Of a stretch of DNA of 64,000 nucleotides, positions 1-10,065 are shown one piece after another. Source of the DNA: Tritrichomonas musculus (Eukaryota > Parabasalia > Tritrichomonadida > Tritrichomonadidae); the NCBI GenBank assembly GCA_039105265.1, contig JAPFFF010000018.1, positions 992,001-1,056,000 of the forward strand. Reading direction: 5' to 3'. The notes under the pieces were generated by a model that saw only the letters and a program-made list of their open reading frames with translations, was not told where the DNA came from and did no database searches. Within the stretch, counting starts at the first letter, position 1; each line of letters begins with the position of its first letter. A program made the translations under genes and the position numbers.

Positions 1-696
1 TTTTAAAGTAGAAATTGTTGAATTGTTTCCTTTCCCTCCTTTTGATGGAACAATATGAAGTATAAAATTGTTGAGAGAAGGATTTAACGGTTGAACATGA
101 TATACGAAATAAGAATCTATGACTAAACTACTCACATTTTGCATCCATTCTTCGAAAACAGATATTGTGGTACTAGATTGAGTTAAAAGATCTTTACTCA
201 TTTGGTATTTCTCTATTAAACCTTCTACAGTACCATTAGAAAAAATCGATACAGTTGGATTAACTGAACAGGCATCTACTGCCAGAATAACGGGCTCATT
301 TGCAGACCAATTTTTACTATATTCTTCTGCAATTATTTTTGTTTTAGTAATATCTGTTAAGAAATTTTGAAAATCATTTAGAAATATTTTTTGTTTGTAG
401 AACATAGTTCGAACGCATGGAATTGGTATAAAAAAAGATATAAATTCATAAGCTGCGGCTGAAATAAAAAATAACTTTAAACAAATTGTTAAAAGTTGAT
501 GGGAAGGCCTCCTAGTATTTGGATGTTTTCTTGATAATGCTGATAACTCATCTGAAATTTTTATTTGATTTGATTGTTTTTGAACTTGCTTGATTCGCTT
601 TTGAATTTCATTTATTGAAAAATTGATGTCGGGAACCGGTGATGACCGTACAGATTCATCTCTCAGATAATCTTTCATTATATTTTCATAAACCAT
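1..696 (-). CDS. transposase-like or repeat-family protein, partial at window edge
   Basis: The frame is open from ATG 696 (a second in-frame ATG is at 678) to the window edge, about 232 codons without a stop, so the 3' part lies outside. A stop lies directly before ATG 696. The N-terminal third is charged and Q/S-rich. It is followed by a hydrophobic segment and then a block VILAVDACSVNP followed by GTVEGLI. An aspartate-centred block of that kind fits the catalytic core of a DDE transposase or a trichomonad repeat family, but I do not recognise the family with confidence. No downstream domain is visible, and the neighbouring DNA is repeat-like. Confidence 0.55.
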   Translation of the reverse strand, partial: MVYENIMKDYLRDESVRSSPVPDINFSINEIQKRIKQVQKQSNQIKISDELSALSRKHPNTRRPSHQLLTICLKLFFISAAAYEFISFFIPIPCVRTMFYKQKIFLNDFQNFLTDITKTKIIAEEYSKNWSANEPVILAVDACSVNPTVSIFSNGTVEGLIEKYQMSKDLLTQSSTTISVFEEWMQNVSSLVIDSYFVYHVQPLNPSLNNFILHIVPSKGGKGNNSTISTLK

Positions 697-1179
697 TCAA
701 AAAGTTTTATAACATAAACAAAAAGTTAAGAAAAATTTTATTATTTTTAGTGACATTCAAATAAATGTAACTTATCAAATACTTCATTTTGTTTTAAAAG
801 CAGTAAAGGAATAAATATATTTAATGCATATATTATAAAAATGATATTTTTATTAATCTTTCCTTAGTAATAAAATGGGAGCGGTCATTTCAATAATGCC
901 GCCTTTTATTTGAAATTTTGACAGCACACATAATATAATAATAAAAAGTGGTAGATATTCATTTAAATTTTTATTATAGGCATTTATATTTTTTAAAAAA
1001 TTATCATATATTGAGAAAAATTAGTTTGACATTCCACTTTTTGAGAGGGCTTCCCCAAAAAATTTCGTTGCAGCTACTCTACAAAAACTTTAAATAAAAA
1101 CTTTTTCAATAATTAATAACTTTTTCTATTTCTTAATAAATAATCTTCTGAAATATTGGACCATTTACTAATTCAATAC
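697..1179. other. AT-rich intergenic stretch
   Basis: No frame with an ATG start and protein-like composition is seen on either strand. The word CTTTTTGAGAGGG near 1036-1048 resembles the short words in the large element's subterminal repeats. Confidence 0.4.
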
Positions 1180-2668
1180 GGAAATATAGTGGTCCTAAAA
1201 AATATTGATAAGAAATTTGAGAGAAATTTTCATGTTTCATTGAAAAAATTGAGAAAATTTATTTAAAAATAATTTGAGAGAATTTTGGAAATTCCTCGGA
1301 GCACTTTTTGAGAGCGAAGCTCTCAAAAAGTGCTGAGAGGAATGTGCAAATCTCTCAAATGTGTCCACTTTTTGAACGTTCCTTTTAAAATTTCTCCAAA
1401 AATTCCTTTTGGTCGGATACTCTCAAAAAGTTAAAAAATTGAATCAATCCTGATCTGAAAAATGACTTTTTCAATAAAAATCTTGAACCATTTATTGATT
1501 TTCAAAAATTTAAAGCTATGTTTGGACGAAATTACAATGCACTTCAAAATACAAATCCTGTATTTCAACATCCTCAAAATAATGGAATTGGCGTTTCTAC
1601 TTATTCAAATCAGCCAACCAATTTTTTTAACTTTCAATTCCAAAATCAAACGATTAACAATAATTTTCCTGTACAACAGCCGCAATTTCCAATGAATTAT
1701 TACCAACCGCCTTTTCAACAACCGCCAAATTACAACCAAAATAACGCAACTCAAGAATCTAACGATTTCTCTGAAAAATCAATTGCAACGGAAGGTGGCA
1801 AAGTGAGGCATATTTATTATATTTTGATCGAGACCAAGATAAAGCAGGTCTCCAAATCAGTGATATCTTATAAATTTAATAAAAATTTTAATTTTTTTAT
1901 AATTTTATCTTTTTTAATTCAATTTTTTAACTTTTTGAGAGTATCCGACCAAAAGGAATTTTTGGAGAAATTTAAAGGAACAAAGTTCAAAAAGTGGACC
2001 ATTTGAGAGATTTTAAAATTCGTTTCAAATTCATTCAAATTTAATGACCTATTCATGAATCAATTGCTGGTCAATCTTTTGACCTTTTATTTATTTATCG
2101 GTTTTCTTTACCAAAAAATACAAACGAACGCTATAACTTAATCGCAAGTGGTTCTGCAATCGCACAATTTTAATAAAAGCAAAACAGCTGATGCATTAAG
2201 TATTTCGTTAAATTGCGTCAAAGCAGTAGCTAAATAGATTGATGAAGGGAGACCAGAATAAACACAACCCTGCCGACCACAAATATTAACAAATGAAATC
2301 AAGTATTTCATGTGCGTTAAAGCAATAATATTTCCTGAAATCCCTGGAGCTGAAATGGCAAATGTTTCCTGAACACACATTTTATTCTTTATATGGAATA
2401 ATCTAAGTTTAGCAACAAACAATTCTTTGATTGATTCTTTTCCAAAAAAATTGAAACAAAGCTTCGAAGTGCAAGGCAATCAAGTAAGATTTTAATTTTA
2501 ATTTTTAATAAAAAATCAACTTTTTCAATTGCCGAAAAAATATTGATAAGAAATTTAACTTTTTAAATTAAAAATTTTAAAAATAAAATAACTTTTGTTA
2601 ACGACGATTAACTATTGAATTCATTTCTTATCAATATTTTTTAGGAACACTATATTTCTATTCAATTT
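1180..2668. repeat. nested inverted-repeat structure (foldback-like)
   Basis: Three nested symmetries are visible. The outer arms are 1180-1217 and 2631-2668 (about 38 nt, sharing CCTAAAAAATATTGATAAG). The inner arms are 1351-1444 and 1917-2010 (about 94 nt, near perfect, sharing ATTCCTTTTGGTCGGATACT). A perfect hairpin lies at 1300-1334, with 16-nt arms and the loop GAA. The layout suggests a non-autonomous foldback element, or two insertions, flanking a decayed gene fragment. The repeats share CTTTTTGAGAG words with the Polinton-class element at 7320-54128. No terminase-like or transposase gene is seen inside. Confidence 0.55.
1518..1873 (+). pseudogene. 5' fragment of an EF-hand (penta-EF-like) host gene
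   Basis: ATG 1518 begins an N/Q/P-rich leader of about 90 residues, typical of the low-complexity N-termini of penta-EF-hand proteins. Around 1805-1870 a second frame reads YFDRDQDKAGLQISDI, which matches an EF-hand loop (D-x-D-x-D/A-G-x-x-x-x-x-D/E). The loop is therefore out of frame with the leader and is cut short by a stop at 1871-1873. The frame from 1518 itself runs on to 2006 through the right inner inverted repeat, as expected of an artefact. I read this as a decayed or captured host gene fragment; the family call rests on one loop. Confidence 0.4.
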
Positions 2669-3699
2669 GGAAATATTTTATTTTTTATGGAAATAAATGC
2701 ATTCAATTTGGAAATAATAGCATTCAATCTGGATATTTTCACATTGAAAAATTGAATATTGAAATTTCGCATCAGAAATTTCAGCAAATCATGTTTTTCT
2801 ATAATTCTTATTTTCTCCCAAAACCTTTTTTAAAGCATGCATACGGTATTTCATGGCCATGTGATCATCATTAACATTAAATATATATAAAAAAATGCAT
2901 TTATTTAGATAATAACTGCATCTCCCAAAATAAAAAAAAGATTGATATTTTAACACGAGTTATATATACATTTATATATGAATTTTATGAAATAAAAGTA
3001 AAAATAATTTGATAAAAAAAAATAATCTATTATTATTTCTATAATAATAAATATCATTTATATTTGATCTCAAATTTCTATCAATAAACTTCAGACTTCA
3101 TGATGGATACTTCTTTTTCATTCATTTTTAAAGATTTTTTTAAAACATTTCAAGAATTTAAAAATTTTATGCCTAAATATATAATGTTTCTTTGAATATT
3201 TTTGTAACATATTAATGAATGAAAATAGATTTTTAATTGTAGCTTAATATAAGTATTTATAAATTTAATTTCCTATAAAAATATGATTTAAATTCTTTAT
3301 TTCGATTGTTTAATCCAACTTAAATAACCCATAAACATTCATGACACTAAAAAATGTTTTTAAATTGAATAATGATAATAACAATTGTCAAGATCATAAA
3401 GTTAGTGAAATTAAATAAATATAAAAAAATGGTGAAGGTCGTAGTCATGGCATCAATTAAATAATAAATCAAAAAAAAATCATATGAAATTAAAAGTGCA
3501 TTTTATTATTTGATATCTTATATTTTTTATCAAACAATTGTTTATTGATATATATAAGAAACATGGACTATATGTTTATAAAAAACCTCTGTTACACATA
3601 TTTTAATGAAATATTAAGTATTAAATAATAGATTAACATTTAATAAAAATATGGTTACTTTTTTTTCAACAAAAAATCCTGAAATTTCAAATTTCCAAA
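2669..3699. other. gene-free AT-rich stretch
   Basis: Very AT-rich, with short homopolymer runs and no protein-like frame on either strand. I see no repeat of note. Confidence 0.5.
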
Positions 3700-4125
3700 T
3701 CAATAAACACTGGTTATAAATTGTTTCTCTTTTGAGAATTGTCTATCTTGCTGAGAATTAATTCGTGAAATAATTGTGGTTTCCATTGCTCTCATTGATT
3801 GTTGAATTGAATTTTGTATTGTTTCCTGAATTGAATCTCGTAATGCTTGTTGTGATTCTTGTAATGCTTTTTGTGATTTTTTTATTTCGCTAACTGACTC
3901 GTATACAAGTCGAACATTATTATCTAAAGCGACTATGTTACCATTAATATCATTACAAATTCTTTGAAAAGATGAATCAAAAAAATCAAAACGGGCATCT
4001 ATTTTGTTTAGTATCTCTCGATCATTTAGCACATTAGAAGAGATATCAAATTGTTTCTTTGATGGAGATTTATATTCAATAGTCTTGATGGGGGAAAAAT
4101 TGGGTTGAGGTTGGTCTTGAGACAT
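3700..4125 (-). CDS. hypothetical coiled-coil protein (141 aa)
   Basis: ATG is at 4125 and the frame is clean. Residues ~40-130 are strongly helical with heptad-like spacing and the direct repeat SQKALQESQQALRDSIQET, which predicts a coiled coil. The N-terminus is proline- and serine-rich (PQPNFSPIKTIEYKSPSKK). There is no signal peptide or membrane segment. The function is not recognisable. It lies alone in a gene-poor host flank with more than 950 bp on either side, so it could be a remnant of a longer gene, although the frame itself shows no defect. Confidence 0.55.
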   Translation of the reverse strand: MSQDQPQPNFSPIKTIEYKSPSKKQFDISSNVLNDREILNKIDARFDFFDSSFQRICNDINGNIVALDNNVRLVYESVSEIKKSQKALQESQQALRDSIQETIQNSIQQSMRAMETTIISRINSQQDRQFSKEKQFITSVY

Positions 4126-5105
4126 AATATAAAAATGATTTTAAACGTACATAAGAAGTACGTTAATAATTTTTAGATAATTAAATATCTACAAAAATCT
4201 TCATATTAATTTATTCATTTATGAAAACGTTTAATATTTAATGAATGTTTTCATCAATTATTAATATTTTTCATTCAATTTTAAAATATTAAATTATATA
4301 AATTAATTTTATTGGTTGAACTTTTACACGAGCTTTTTGAAAGACATGGCCAAATATTCCTACAATAAATTAAAGATAAATTCATGAATGAATGAATTTG
4401 ATTAGCAAAACTTCCTTTCATGTTTGATGTTGATTATGATTAAAATTATGACAAGTGTATATATATAAGTTCATCTTAATCATAACACAAATATAATATT
4501 AATTATTCCATAATGAAAGACTTTATTTTTATATTAATTTGTGAATATGACCATTTGGTATTTGACTCAAATATTCTTGATGATTAAATAAGTTAAGGCT
4601 TTAATACAATATTATTTATCCTGAAAATAATGTTTTGAAACAATGCTTAAATGATTAAAGAAAAAATGTATTCATTAAGGTATTCGTTGCTTTGGTACAC
4701 AACTCGAAATATGATTTAGATGTTAATTAATGAGAAATACATTCTAAACAAATGTATATAAATAATGTTTAAATCTATACTATGGATAGATTCACATTGT
4801 ATGAATTGAATACATTTGGAACATATTCAGTAATGATAAAACATGAATGATGAATAACTTAAGTAATATAATTAATTGTTAACATCAATGATAAAACATG
4901 AATGAAGACATAATTGATATGTGATGAATGAAAAATAATTAATGAATGATAATTAATTGTTAACATCAGTGATAAAATTACTATGCTTTCCTTAAGAATA
5001 ATAATTGAAGACTCCAAAGGCGACAAGAGCAAAGCTCATAAAAATAACTTATGCAATATAATTAATTATTATGCTTTGGTCCAAAGGACCTGGGATCAAA
5101 GATCC
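4126..5105. other. intergenic stretch with short direct repeats
   Basis: No gene seen. The phrases TGATAAAACATGAATGA and ATTAATTGTTAACATCA recur at about 4835-4980 as imperfect direct repeats of roughly 50-60 bp. The rest is AT-rich sequence without structure I can support. Confidence 0.4.
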
Positions 5106-5693
5106 TTAACTATTTATAATTGGAGTAATTGCATTTTGTAATAACTTTGAGTATTTAACAACATTATTATCATTATCATTAATTTCATTAGTTAATGCTG
5201 GATCAAAACGATTAACATTATTGTTATATAAACATTCAAATAAATTAATATAATCATTAATAATTTCATTTATATCATTAATATCATATAATTGAACGGA
5301 ATTTTTAAACATGATTGGTACCTTAGTTAATCGGTCATTTAATTCACGTCGTTTCTTTGCATTATAGTTTCTCATGTATTCATTCCATTTTAATCGTTTA
5401 TTTTCAGCTTTCATTAATTTTTCATGTTCATCCAAAGGATTTTGTGGCCATTTTCGATGCTTAGCATCAAAAGAATTATTTTCAAGGTTTGAAGAATTAT
5501 CATCATCATAATGGAGCATTGCTCCGGAATCAAGACTCGTAGAGTCGAGGACAAAGTCCATAGATTGCTTGTTATCATCATCATTACACTTCTTATAGAA
5601 AGTATTTTGTAATTCATTTTTTGATTTATATGGATAAATTATATTCCATTTCTTTGTTTGAATCAAAGACGAATCATTTTTATTTGTATTCAT
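5106..5693 (-). CDS. hypothetical acidic/asparagine-rich protein (195 aa)
   Basis: ATG 5693 to stop 5106. The middle is acidic and Asp/Asn-rich (DDDNKQ, DDDNSSNLENN). Residues ~85-130 form a basic, tryptophan-bearing segment (RKWPQNPLDEHEKL, then KRLKWNEYMRNYNAKKRREL) that could be helical and nucleic-acid-binding. The C-terminus is Asn/Asp/Ile-rich. The family is not recognised. It lies downstream of the 457-aa gene on the same strand, separated by about 145 bp containing short AAACAGTTACAAACAATTAC-type repeats. Together with the interrupted gene at the insertion site it may form one co-oriented gene cluster. Confidence 0.55.
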   Translation of the reverse strand: MNTNKNDSSLIQTKKWNIIYPYKSKNELQNTFYKKCNDDDNKQSMDFVLDSTSLDSGAMLHYDDDNSSNLENNSFDAKHRKWPQNPLDEHEKLMKAENKRLKWNEYMRNYNAKKRRELNDRLTKVPIMFKNSVQLYDINDINEIINDYINLFECLYNNNVNRFDPALTNEINDNDNNVVKYSKLLQNAITPIINS

Positions 5694-5839
5694 CACTTTT
5701 ATTAATTAAGTCTTTATTCAAAAATAAAAATTTAATTTAATATAATATAAATGACTTAAATTATTTTATATAATATGTTATAAACAGTTACAAACAATTA
5801 CAAACAGTTATGAACAATTACATAAATTAATTTAATTAA

Positions 5840-7213
5840 TTAAGTGCTTTTCCCGTTCAAATGTGGTCTTTGATGTCTATCACGCCAATGATCAAATCTA
5901 ACTGAGTATGTTTTACCTTCATAAATGTATTTAATAACACTTTTAAGATTCTTGTATGTACTAATTAATTCGCAACCTTCATCTGCTAGTATTTGTTTAA
6001 CATCATCATGAGTTAATCGATTGCTTTTATGAGGACGAATACCATCACGCCATTTCTTCCATGTAACTTCATATTCTTTATGGCTGTAAATGTACTTAAA
6101 TGGTGTTGTTTCATCAATGTATTCACTAATGATAGTACAATTTTCATTCTTTAATGCTTCAACTATCTTCTTAACTAAATCTAAATTATGAATATCATGA
6201 TTAATCCAATCATCATATGTAGCTTCAAATTCATTAGCACCAACTTTAAAATAAAATGTTTGCCATTCAGGAATGTTATTAATTAACTCAAAACCTTCAT
6301 TCATCAATGCTGATTCAAGATCATATCCGAATTTCTCAATTTCAGCTTCTTCAAAAATTTCTTTAACATTAATATAATCATTAATACCATGCTTTTCAAA
6401 GAACTTCTTTAAATATTTCGTTGATTTAATCCTTAATTTGCTACCAAAATAAAACGTAGCGTAATATAAATCATGCCAATATTTATCTGGTTTAGGTTCT
6501 GCAGTCAATAATTCAATGCCATATTGAGCCAAATATTTCTTCACATTTTCGTAACAATATGGATGAATTTGTCCTTTATGTTTAGGATTATTTATGTATT
6601 CACATTTACTAAAATTTATAGCCTTTTGAAATTTCCTTGATGATAGAAACCATTCAAAATCATAACTGTTATCGTATGGTTCATTAGTTGATTTGTATAC
6701 ATAAAATTCTTCTTTACATTCATCATAATTGAAAACAATGATAACAGATTGTTGATCGTGTGTATCACATTCATCAATGTATTTATTAAGTAATCGTTGA
6801 ATTCTTTCATCAATTTCACCATTATATATTTTAATTAACTTAACATCAGAACGATATGTATCAATTGGTTTAGTGTTAAATACTGATGGCTTTTCTTTAA
6901 CAGTAATTTTTTTCGATAATGGTGACCAAATTGATGGGAGTTTAAATTGATCAATAGGACTAAATTTTAATTCAAGTTTTACCTGATATACTTCATTATT
7001 TGGCCCAGTAGGTAAATAACCTTGTCTCTCTATAATACATGGAGCATAATGCTCTGGACGAAGTCCTTGATTATCATTAATGTAATACTCAAAGTTATCA
7101 TTAAACGTTTTACCTGAATGTTTTGTATCAGCATTTAATGTTGGTTTTATTTCAAAAGAGAAATATTTATCTGGATAATTAATTCTAATAAATCGTTCTA
7201 GAACAAATATCAT
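5840..7213 (-). CDS. hypothetical repeat protein with KYIY-x4-Y-x-V-x-W-x-x-WR units (457 aa)
   Basis: ATG 7213 to stop 5840; the frame is clean over 457 residues. The C-terminal half (residues ~205-450) holds about four degenerate ~60-residue units. Each has a helix ending in a block such as GCELI or NCTIIS and then an aromatic strand pattern (KYIYSHKEYEVTWKKWRDG, KYIYEGKTYSVRFDHWRD). The N-terminal 200 residues are unrelated to these repeats and contain Q-x-x-Y-L-P-TGPNNEVYQVKLEL. The repeats recall small DNA-binding modules that accompany mobile-element nucleases, but no catalytic motif is seen and I do not assign a function. Its ATG lies only 12 nt after the stop of the gene interrupted at 7319, so the two may belong to one locus. 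Confidence 0.6.
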   Translation of the reverse strand: MIFVLERFIRINYPDKYFSFEIKPTLNADTKHSGKTFNDNFEYYINDNQGLRPEHYAPCIIERQGYLPTGPNNEVYQVKLELKFSPIDQFKLPSIWSPLSKKITVKEKPSVFNTKPIDTYRSDVKLIKIYNGEIDERIQRLLNKYIDECDTHDQQSVIIVFNYDECKEEFYVYKSTNEPYDNSYDFEWFLSSRKFQKAINFSKCEYINNPKHKGQIHPYCYENVKKYLAQYGIELLTAEPKPDKYWHDLYYATFYFGSKLRIKSTKYLKKFFEKHGINDYINVKEIFEEAEIEKFGYDLESALMNEGFELINNIPEWQTFYFKVGANEFEATYDDWINHDIHNLDLVKKIVEALKNENCTIISEYIDETTPFKYIYSHKEYEVTWKKWRDGIRPHKSNRLTHDDVKQILADEGCELISTYKNLKSVIKYIYEGKTYSVRFDHWRDRHQRPHLNGKST

Positions 7214-7225
7214 TCCATCAATGTA

Positions 7226-7319
7226 TTATTTAACGTCTGGAATTAATTGATACCTTTCAGCTAATTTAATGTTTAAATGATTTGTTGCAACATATGTATC
7301 ATAAATGCCACAATAACTG
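7226..7319 (-). pseudogene. 3' end of host-side gene interrupted by the large element
   Basis: Reading leftward from the insertion junction at 7319, one frame is open for about 30 codons and stops at 7226-7228. It is the frame that the gene at 54130-54579 would enter if a single copy of the 5-bp target site were present. The peptide begins SYCGIYDTYVATNHLN and looks protein-like. The gene is therefore split by the element, with its 5' part on the far side of the 46.8-kb insertion. Its function is unknown. Confidence 0.6.
7315..7319. repeat. target site duplication, left copy (AACTG)
   Basis: AACTG immediately precedes the left TIR and is repeated at 54129-54133 immediately after the right TIR. 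Polinton/Maverick integration is known to make 5-6 bp duplications. A one-base-longer reading (TAACTG) is also possible, because the last base of the right TIR is T. Confidence 0.85.
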
Positions 7320-7521
7320 AGTAGTATATATAAATGGCGTGATTTTTTAACGTCCCTTCGGGTCCGTTAAAACATCCCTCCATTTATCGGCAAGAAACGA
7401 CTTTTTGAATAGATATAAGGTCACCGAACTTTTTGAGAGCTTACTTGTCTGGCCAGATAATTCAATAGGTATTTGTCCGGCCAAGAGATTGAGAGGTAAT
7501 TTAGCCATTTAAGAAATTGAG
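7320..7521 (+). repeat. left terminal inverted repeat
   Basis: Begins AGTAGTATATATAAATGG and matches the reverse complement of 53928-54128 over about 200 nt with roughly six differences by eye. It contains TTAACGTCCCTTCGGGTCCG (7348-7367), which is unusually GC-rich for this DNA and may be an integrase recognition region (inference). The inner part passes into the subterminal repeats. Confidence 0.9.
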
Positions 7522-8060
7522 AGTCAATCTGGTCATTGAGCTTTTTGAGAAGGTATTTGTCGGGCCAAGAAATTGAATAGATATATGGCCGACCAAGAAA
7601 TTGAATAGATATATGGCCGACCAAGAAATTCAGAGTCAATCTGGTCATTGAACTTTTTGAGAAGGTATTTGTCCGACCAAGAAATTGAAAGTCAATCTGG
7701 CCGACCAAGAAATTGAATAGGTAATTGGCCCTACTAAGAAATCGAGTCTATGCTATATATGAGCTTTATACTAGACTGAAATCTATAGCAGTCGACTTTT
7801 TGAGAGGCTATCTGGCCATCTACGAACTTTTTGAGAGGCTATTTCGCCGCTTATGAACTTTTTGAAGCCCTATCTGGTCATTGTTCCTTTTAGCATTAGA
7901 TACTCAGCTATAAAGCAAGAATCTATATCTGGCCGCTTATGAACTTTTTTGAGAGGTTATCTGGTCGCCTATGAACTTTTTGAGTCGACTCTATCAAACA
8001 ATTCATAGCCTTCTCTTAAAGCTGTCAAAAGATTAAAAGACTAAAAAAAAAAAAAATAAA
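7522..8060. repeat. left subterminal degenerate tandem repeats
   Basis: Short units alternate between two words, GAACTTTTTGAGAGGCTAT-type and GGCCGACCAAGAAATTGA-type, with linkers such as GTCAATCTGGTCATTGA. They match the right subterminal repeats at 53690-53927 in inverse orientation. No gene lies here; open frames in this stretch simply read the repeat. Confidence 0.75.
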
Positions 8061-8087
8061 AAAAGAATTAAAAAAAAGAAATGTTTA

Positions 8088-8336
8088 TTAAGGAAATTGA
8101 TGATTCTTTGCTTCAAGCTCTAATATAGAGAAGAATCTCTTTTGAGCTAATTCGAAGGAATCTAAATAAAGCTCTTTTTGATCCCAATTTTCTCGTATGA
8201 GCTCGTTGACCATGTCGAGTGATTGCTTAGCATAAATCTTTGCAGAACGTAATGCTTCTTGCGGTGTGAAGATTCCTCTACGAACAAGGCTTTTAGCATT
8301 TGGATACCAATCCATGTATGGTGCTTGAGTGTTCAT
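8088..8336 (-). CDS. small hypothetical protein (82 aa)
   Basis: I take ATG 8336 (M-N-T-Q-A-P-Y-M-D-W) rather than the ATG at 8378, because the intervening DNA is the promoter module TCATCACTTCATTTATTTAAA seen before other genes of the element. The protein is mainly helical, with residues ~25-80 giving a probable helical pair (LVRRGIFTPQEALRSAKIYAKQ). There is no known domain. It ends with TAA followed by AAACATTTC, i.e. the AATAAACA-type 3' end shared by several genes of the element. Confidence 0.55.
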   Translation of the reverse strand: MNTQAPYMDWYPNAKSLVRRGIFTPQEALRSAKIYAKQSLDMVNELIRENWDQKELYLDSFELAQKRFFSILELEAKNHQFP

Positions 8337-8389
8337 TTTAAATAAATGAAGTGATGAGCTGAAGAAGCCGTTAACCATGCCTTATCCAC

Positions 8390-8765
8390 TTTTTGAGGGG
8401 GCAGAAATTCTTACTTTTTTGACAACTTACCGACCAAGAAATTGAATAGATATTTGTCCGGCCAAGAAATTGAGATGGTATTTGACCGGCCAAGAAATTG
8501 AATAGGTAATTGTCCGACCAAGAAATTGAATAGGTAATTGTCCGACCAAGAAATTGAGAAGGTAATTGTCCGACCAAGAAATTGAGAAGGTATCTGTCCG
8601 GCCAAGAAATTGAGAAGGTATCTGTCCGGCCAAGAAATTGAGAGTCAATCTGGTCATTGAGCTTTTTGAGAAGGTATCTGTCCGGCCAAGAAATTGAATA
8701 GATATTTGCCCGACCAAGAAATTGAGAGTCAATCTGGCCTTTGAGCTTATTGAGAAGGCGCCTAT
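8390..8765. repeat. tandem repeat block, CCGACCAAGAAATTGAGAAGG-type units
   Basis: About a dozen units of 24-30 nt built on CCGGCCAAGAAATTGA plus GGTATTTGTC or GGTAATTGTC, interspersed with GCTTTTTGAGAAGG. They belong to the same word family as the TIR-proximal repeats. The start of the block carries the promoter word GCAGAAATTCTTACTTTTTT (minus-gene side). Confidence 0.75.
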
Positions 8766-8794
8766 TCCTCTTTGACGAAGACGCAGAGATTTGA

Positions 8795-9160
8795 ATGCAT
8801 TTGAGACCTTCCTCTCAAATTGATAAGCGAAGTTCTGAGCCTCTTCTCAAATTGATAATCGAAGTTCTGAGCCTCTTCTGAATGTGATAAGCGAAGTTCT
8901 GAGCCTCTTCTCAAATTGATAATCGAAATTCTGAGCCTCTTCTGAATGTGATAAGCGAAGTTCTGAGCCTCTTCTCAAATTGATAATCGAAATTCTGAGC
9001 CTCTTCTGAATGTGATAATCGAAGTTCTGAGCTTCCTCTCAAACTGATAATCGAAGTTCTGAGCCTCTTCTCAAATTGATAATCGAAGTTCTGAGCCTCT
9101 TCTCAAATTGATAATCGAAGTTCTGAGCCTCTTCTGAATACTATAAGCCTTTTTCTATAG
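8795..9160. repeat. tandem array of ~32-nt units
   Basis: About ten to eleven head-to-tail units of GATAATCGAAGTTCTGAGCC followed by TCTTCTCAAATT. Variants alternate TCAAATTGATAATCG with GAATGTGATAAGCG, giving a higher-order alternation of two unit types. The units are contiguous, so this is not a CRISPR array. Confidence 0.8.
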
Positions 9161-9226
9161 GCCTTCTCAAAAAATTAAAAGACTAAAAGAAAAAAATTAA
9201 AAAGAAGTATTTAAAATATTAAATGT

Positions 9227-9490
9227 TTATTCATGCTGTATTAAATATTGATTCATCTCACGAATATCATCGTTGAGATTCTGTATGTATATTAAATTTT
9301 CATCGTAGCGCTGTACAAGATTGAATAGTTCGTAGCTTTGGTCGTCTGTAGGATTTTGAATCGCTGTATAGATGTTAATTTGATTTTCGTATGCGTCGTT
9401 ATCTGCGAGTATAGCGTTTCGTAAATCGATGTAAGATGCGTATGTTTTATCGAATCCATCAACTGCGGCTTTTGTTCTCCAGGTTGACAT
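9227..9490 (-). CDS. small hypothetical coiled-coil protein (87 aa)
   Basis: Start taken at ATG 9490 (M-S-T-W-R-T-K). The upstream TCACTTCATTTCGATTTC is the initiator-bearing promoter module, nearly identical to that before 8336 and 10332. Residues ~20-85 are helical with acidic/amide heptads (NDAYENQINIYTAI, NLIYIQNLNDDIREMNQYL). The family is unknown. It may belong to the same cassette type as the genes at 8088 and 10066: same orientation, same promoter, and each bordered by tandem repeats. Confidence 0.55.
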   Translation of the reverse strand: MSTWRTKAAVDGFDKTYASYIDLRNAILADNDAYENQINIYTAIQNPTDDQSYELFNLVQRYDENLIYIQNLNDDIREMNQYLIQHE

Positions 9491-9624
9491 CGTGTTTGAA
9501 ATCGAAATGAAGTGATGAGCTGAAGAAGCCGTTAACCATGCCTTATCCACTTTTTGAGGGGGCAGAAATTCTTACTTTTTTGGTATTTCCCGGGGAGCTT
9601 TTTGAGGCTCAATCTGGCCGTTGA

Positions 9625-10010
9625 ACTTTTTTGAGACATCTCTCTGAATCTGAATTTTTGAAGGAGCTTATTGAATCTGACTTTTTGATAGAGCTCATTG
9701 AATCTCAGTTTTTGAGACATCTCTCTGAATCTGGCTTTTTGATAAGGCTCATTGAATCTCAGTTTTTGATAGAGCTCATTGAATTCGGCTTTTTGATAGA
9801 GCTCATTGAATCTCAGTTTTTGAGACATCTCTCTGAATCTGGCTTTTTGATAAGGCTCATTGAATCTCAGTTTTTGATAGAGCTCATTGAATTCGGCTTT
9901 TTGATAGAGCTTATTGAATTCAAGTTTTTGATAGAGCTCATTGAATTCGGCTTTTTGAGACATCTCTCTGAATCTGGCTTTTTGAAGGAGCTTATTGAAT
10001 TATATACTCA
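9625..10010. repeat. 27-nt tandem repeat block (first)
   Basis: About fourteen units of 27 nt of the type TTTTTGATAGAGCTCATTGA, with interchangeable GAATCTCAG and GAATTCGGC parts and occasional TTTTTGAGACATCTCTCTGA units. As 27 is a multiple of three, both strands carry long artefactual frames (FLIELIEFG and QKAEFNELY repeats). Confidence 0.85.
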
Positions 10011-10065
10011 AATAGATTAAAAGACTAAAAAGAAAAAAATAAATAAAAAAAAAAAGAAATGTTTA

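Noticed and set aside
2138-2479. 113-codon minus-strand frame
   Set aside because: It has no ATG start (TTG only), lies within the nested inverted-repeat region and shows no recognisable pattern; probably chance or antisense to decayed sequence.
7421-8732. Open frames with GRTITFSISW-type repeats in the left subterminal region
   Set aside because: They read through the AAGAAATTGA/CCGGCC repeats in several frames and have no independent gene-like composition.
8795-9160. CRISPR-like array
   Set aside because: The 32-nt units are contiguous without unique spacers, and the genome is eukaryotic.
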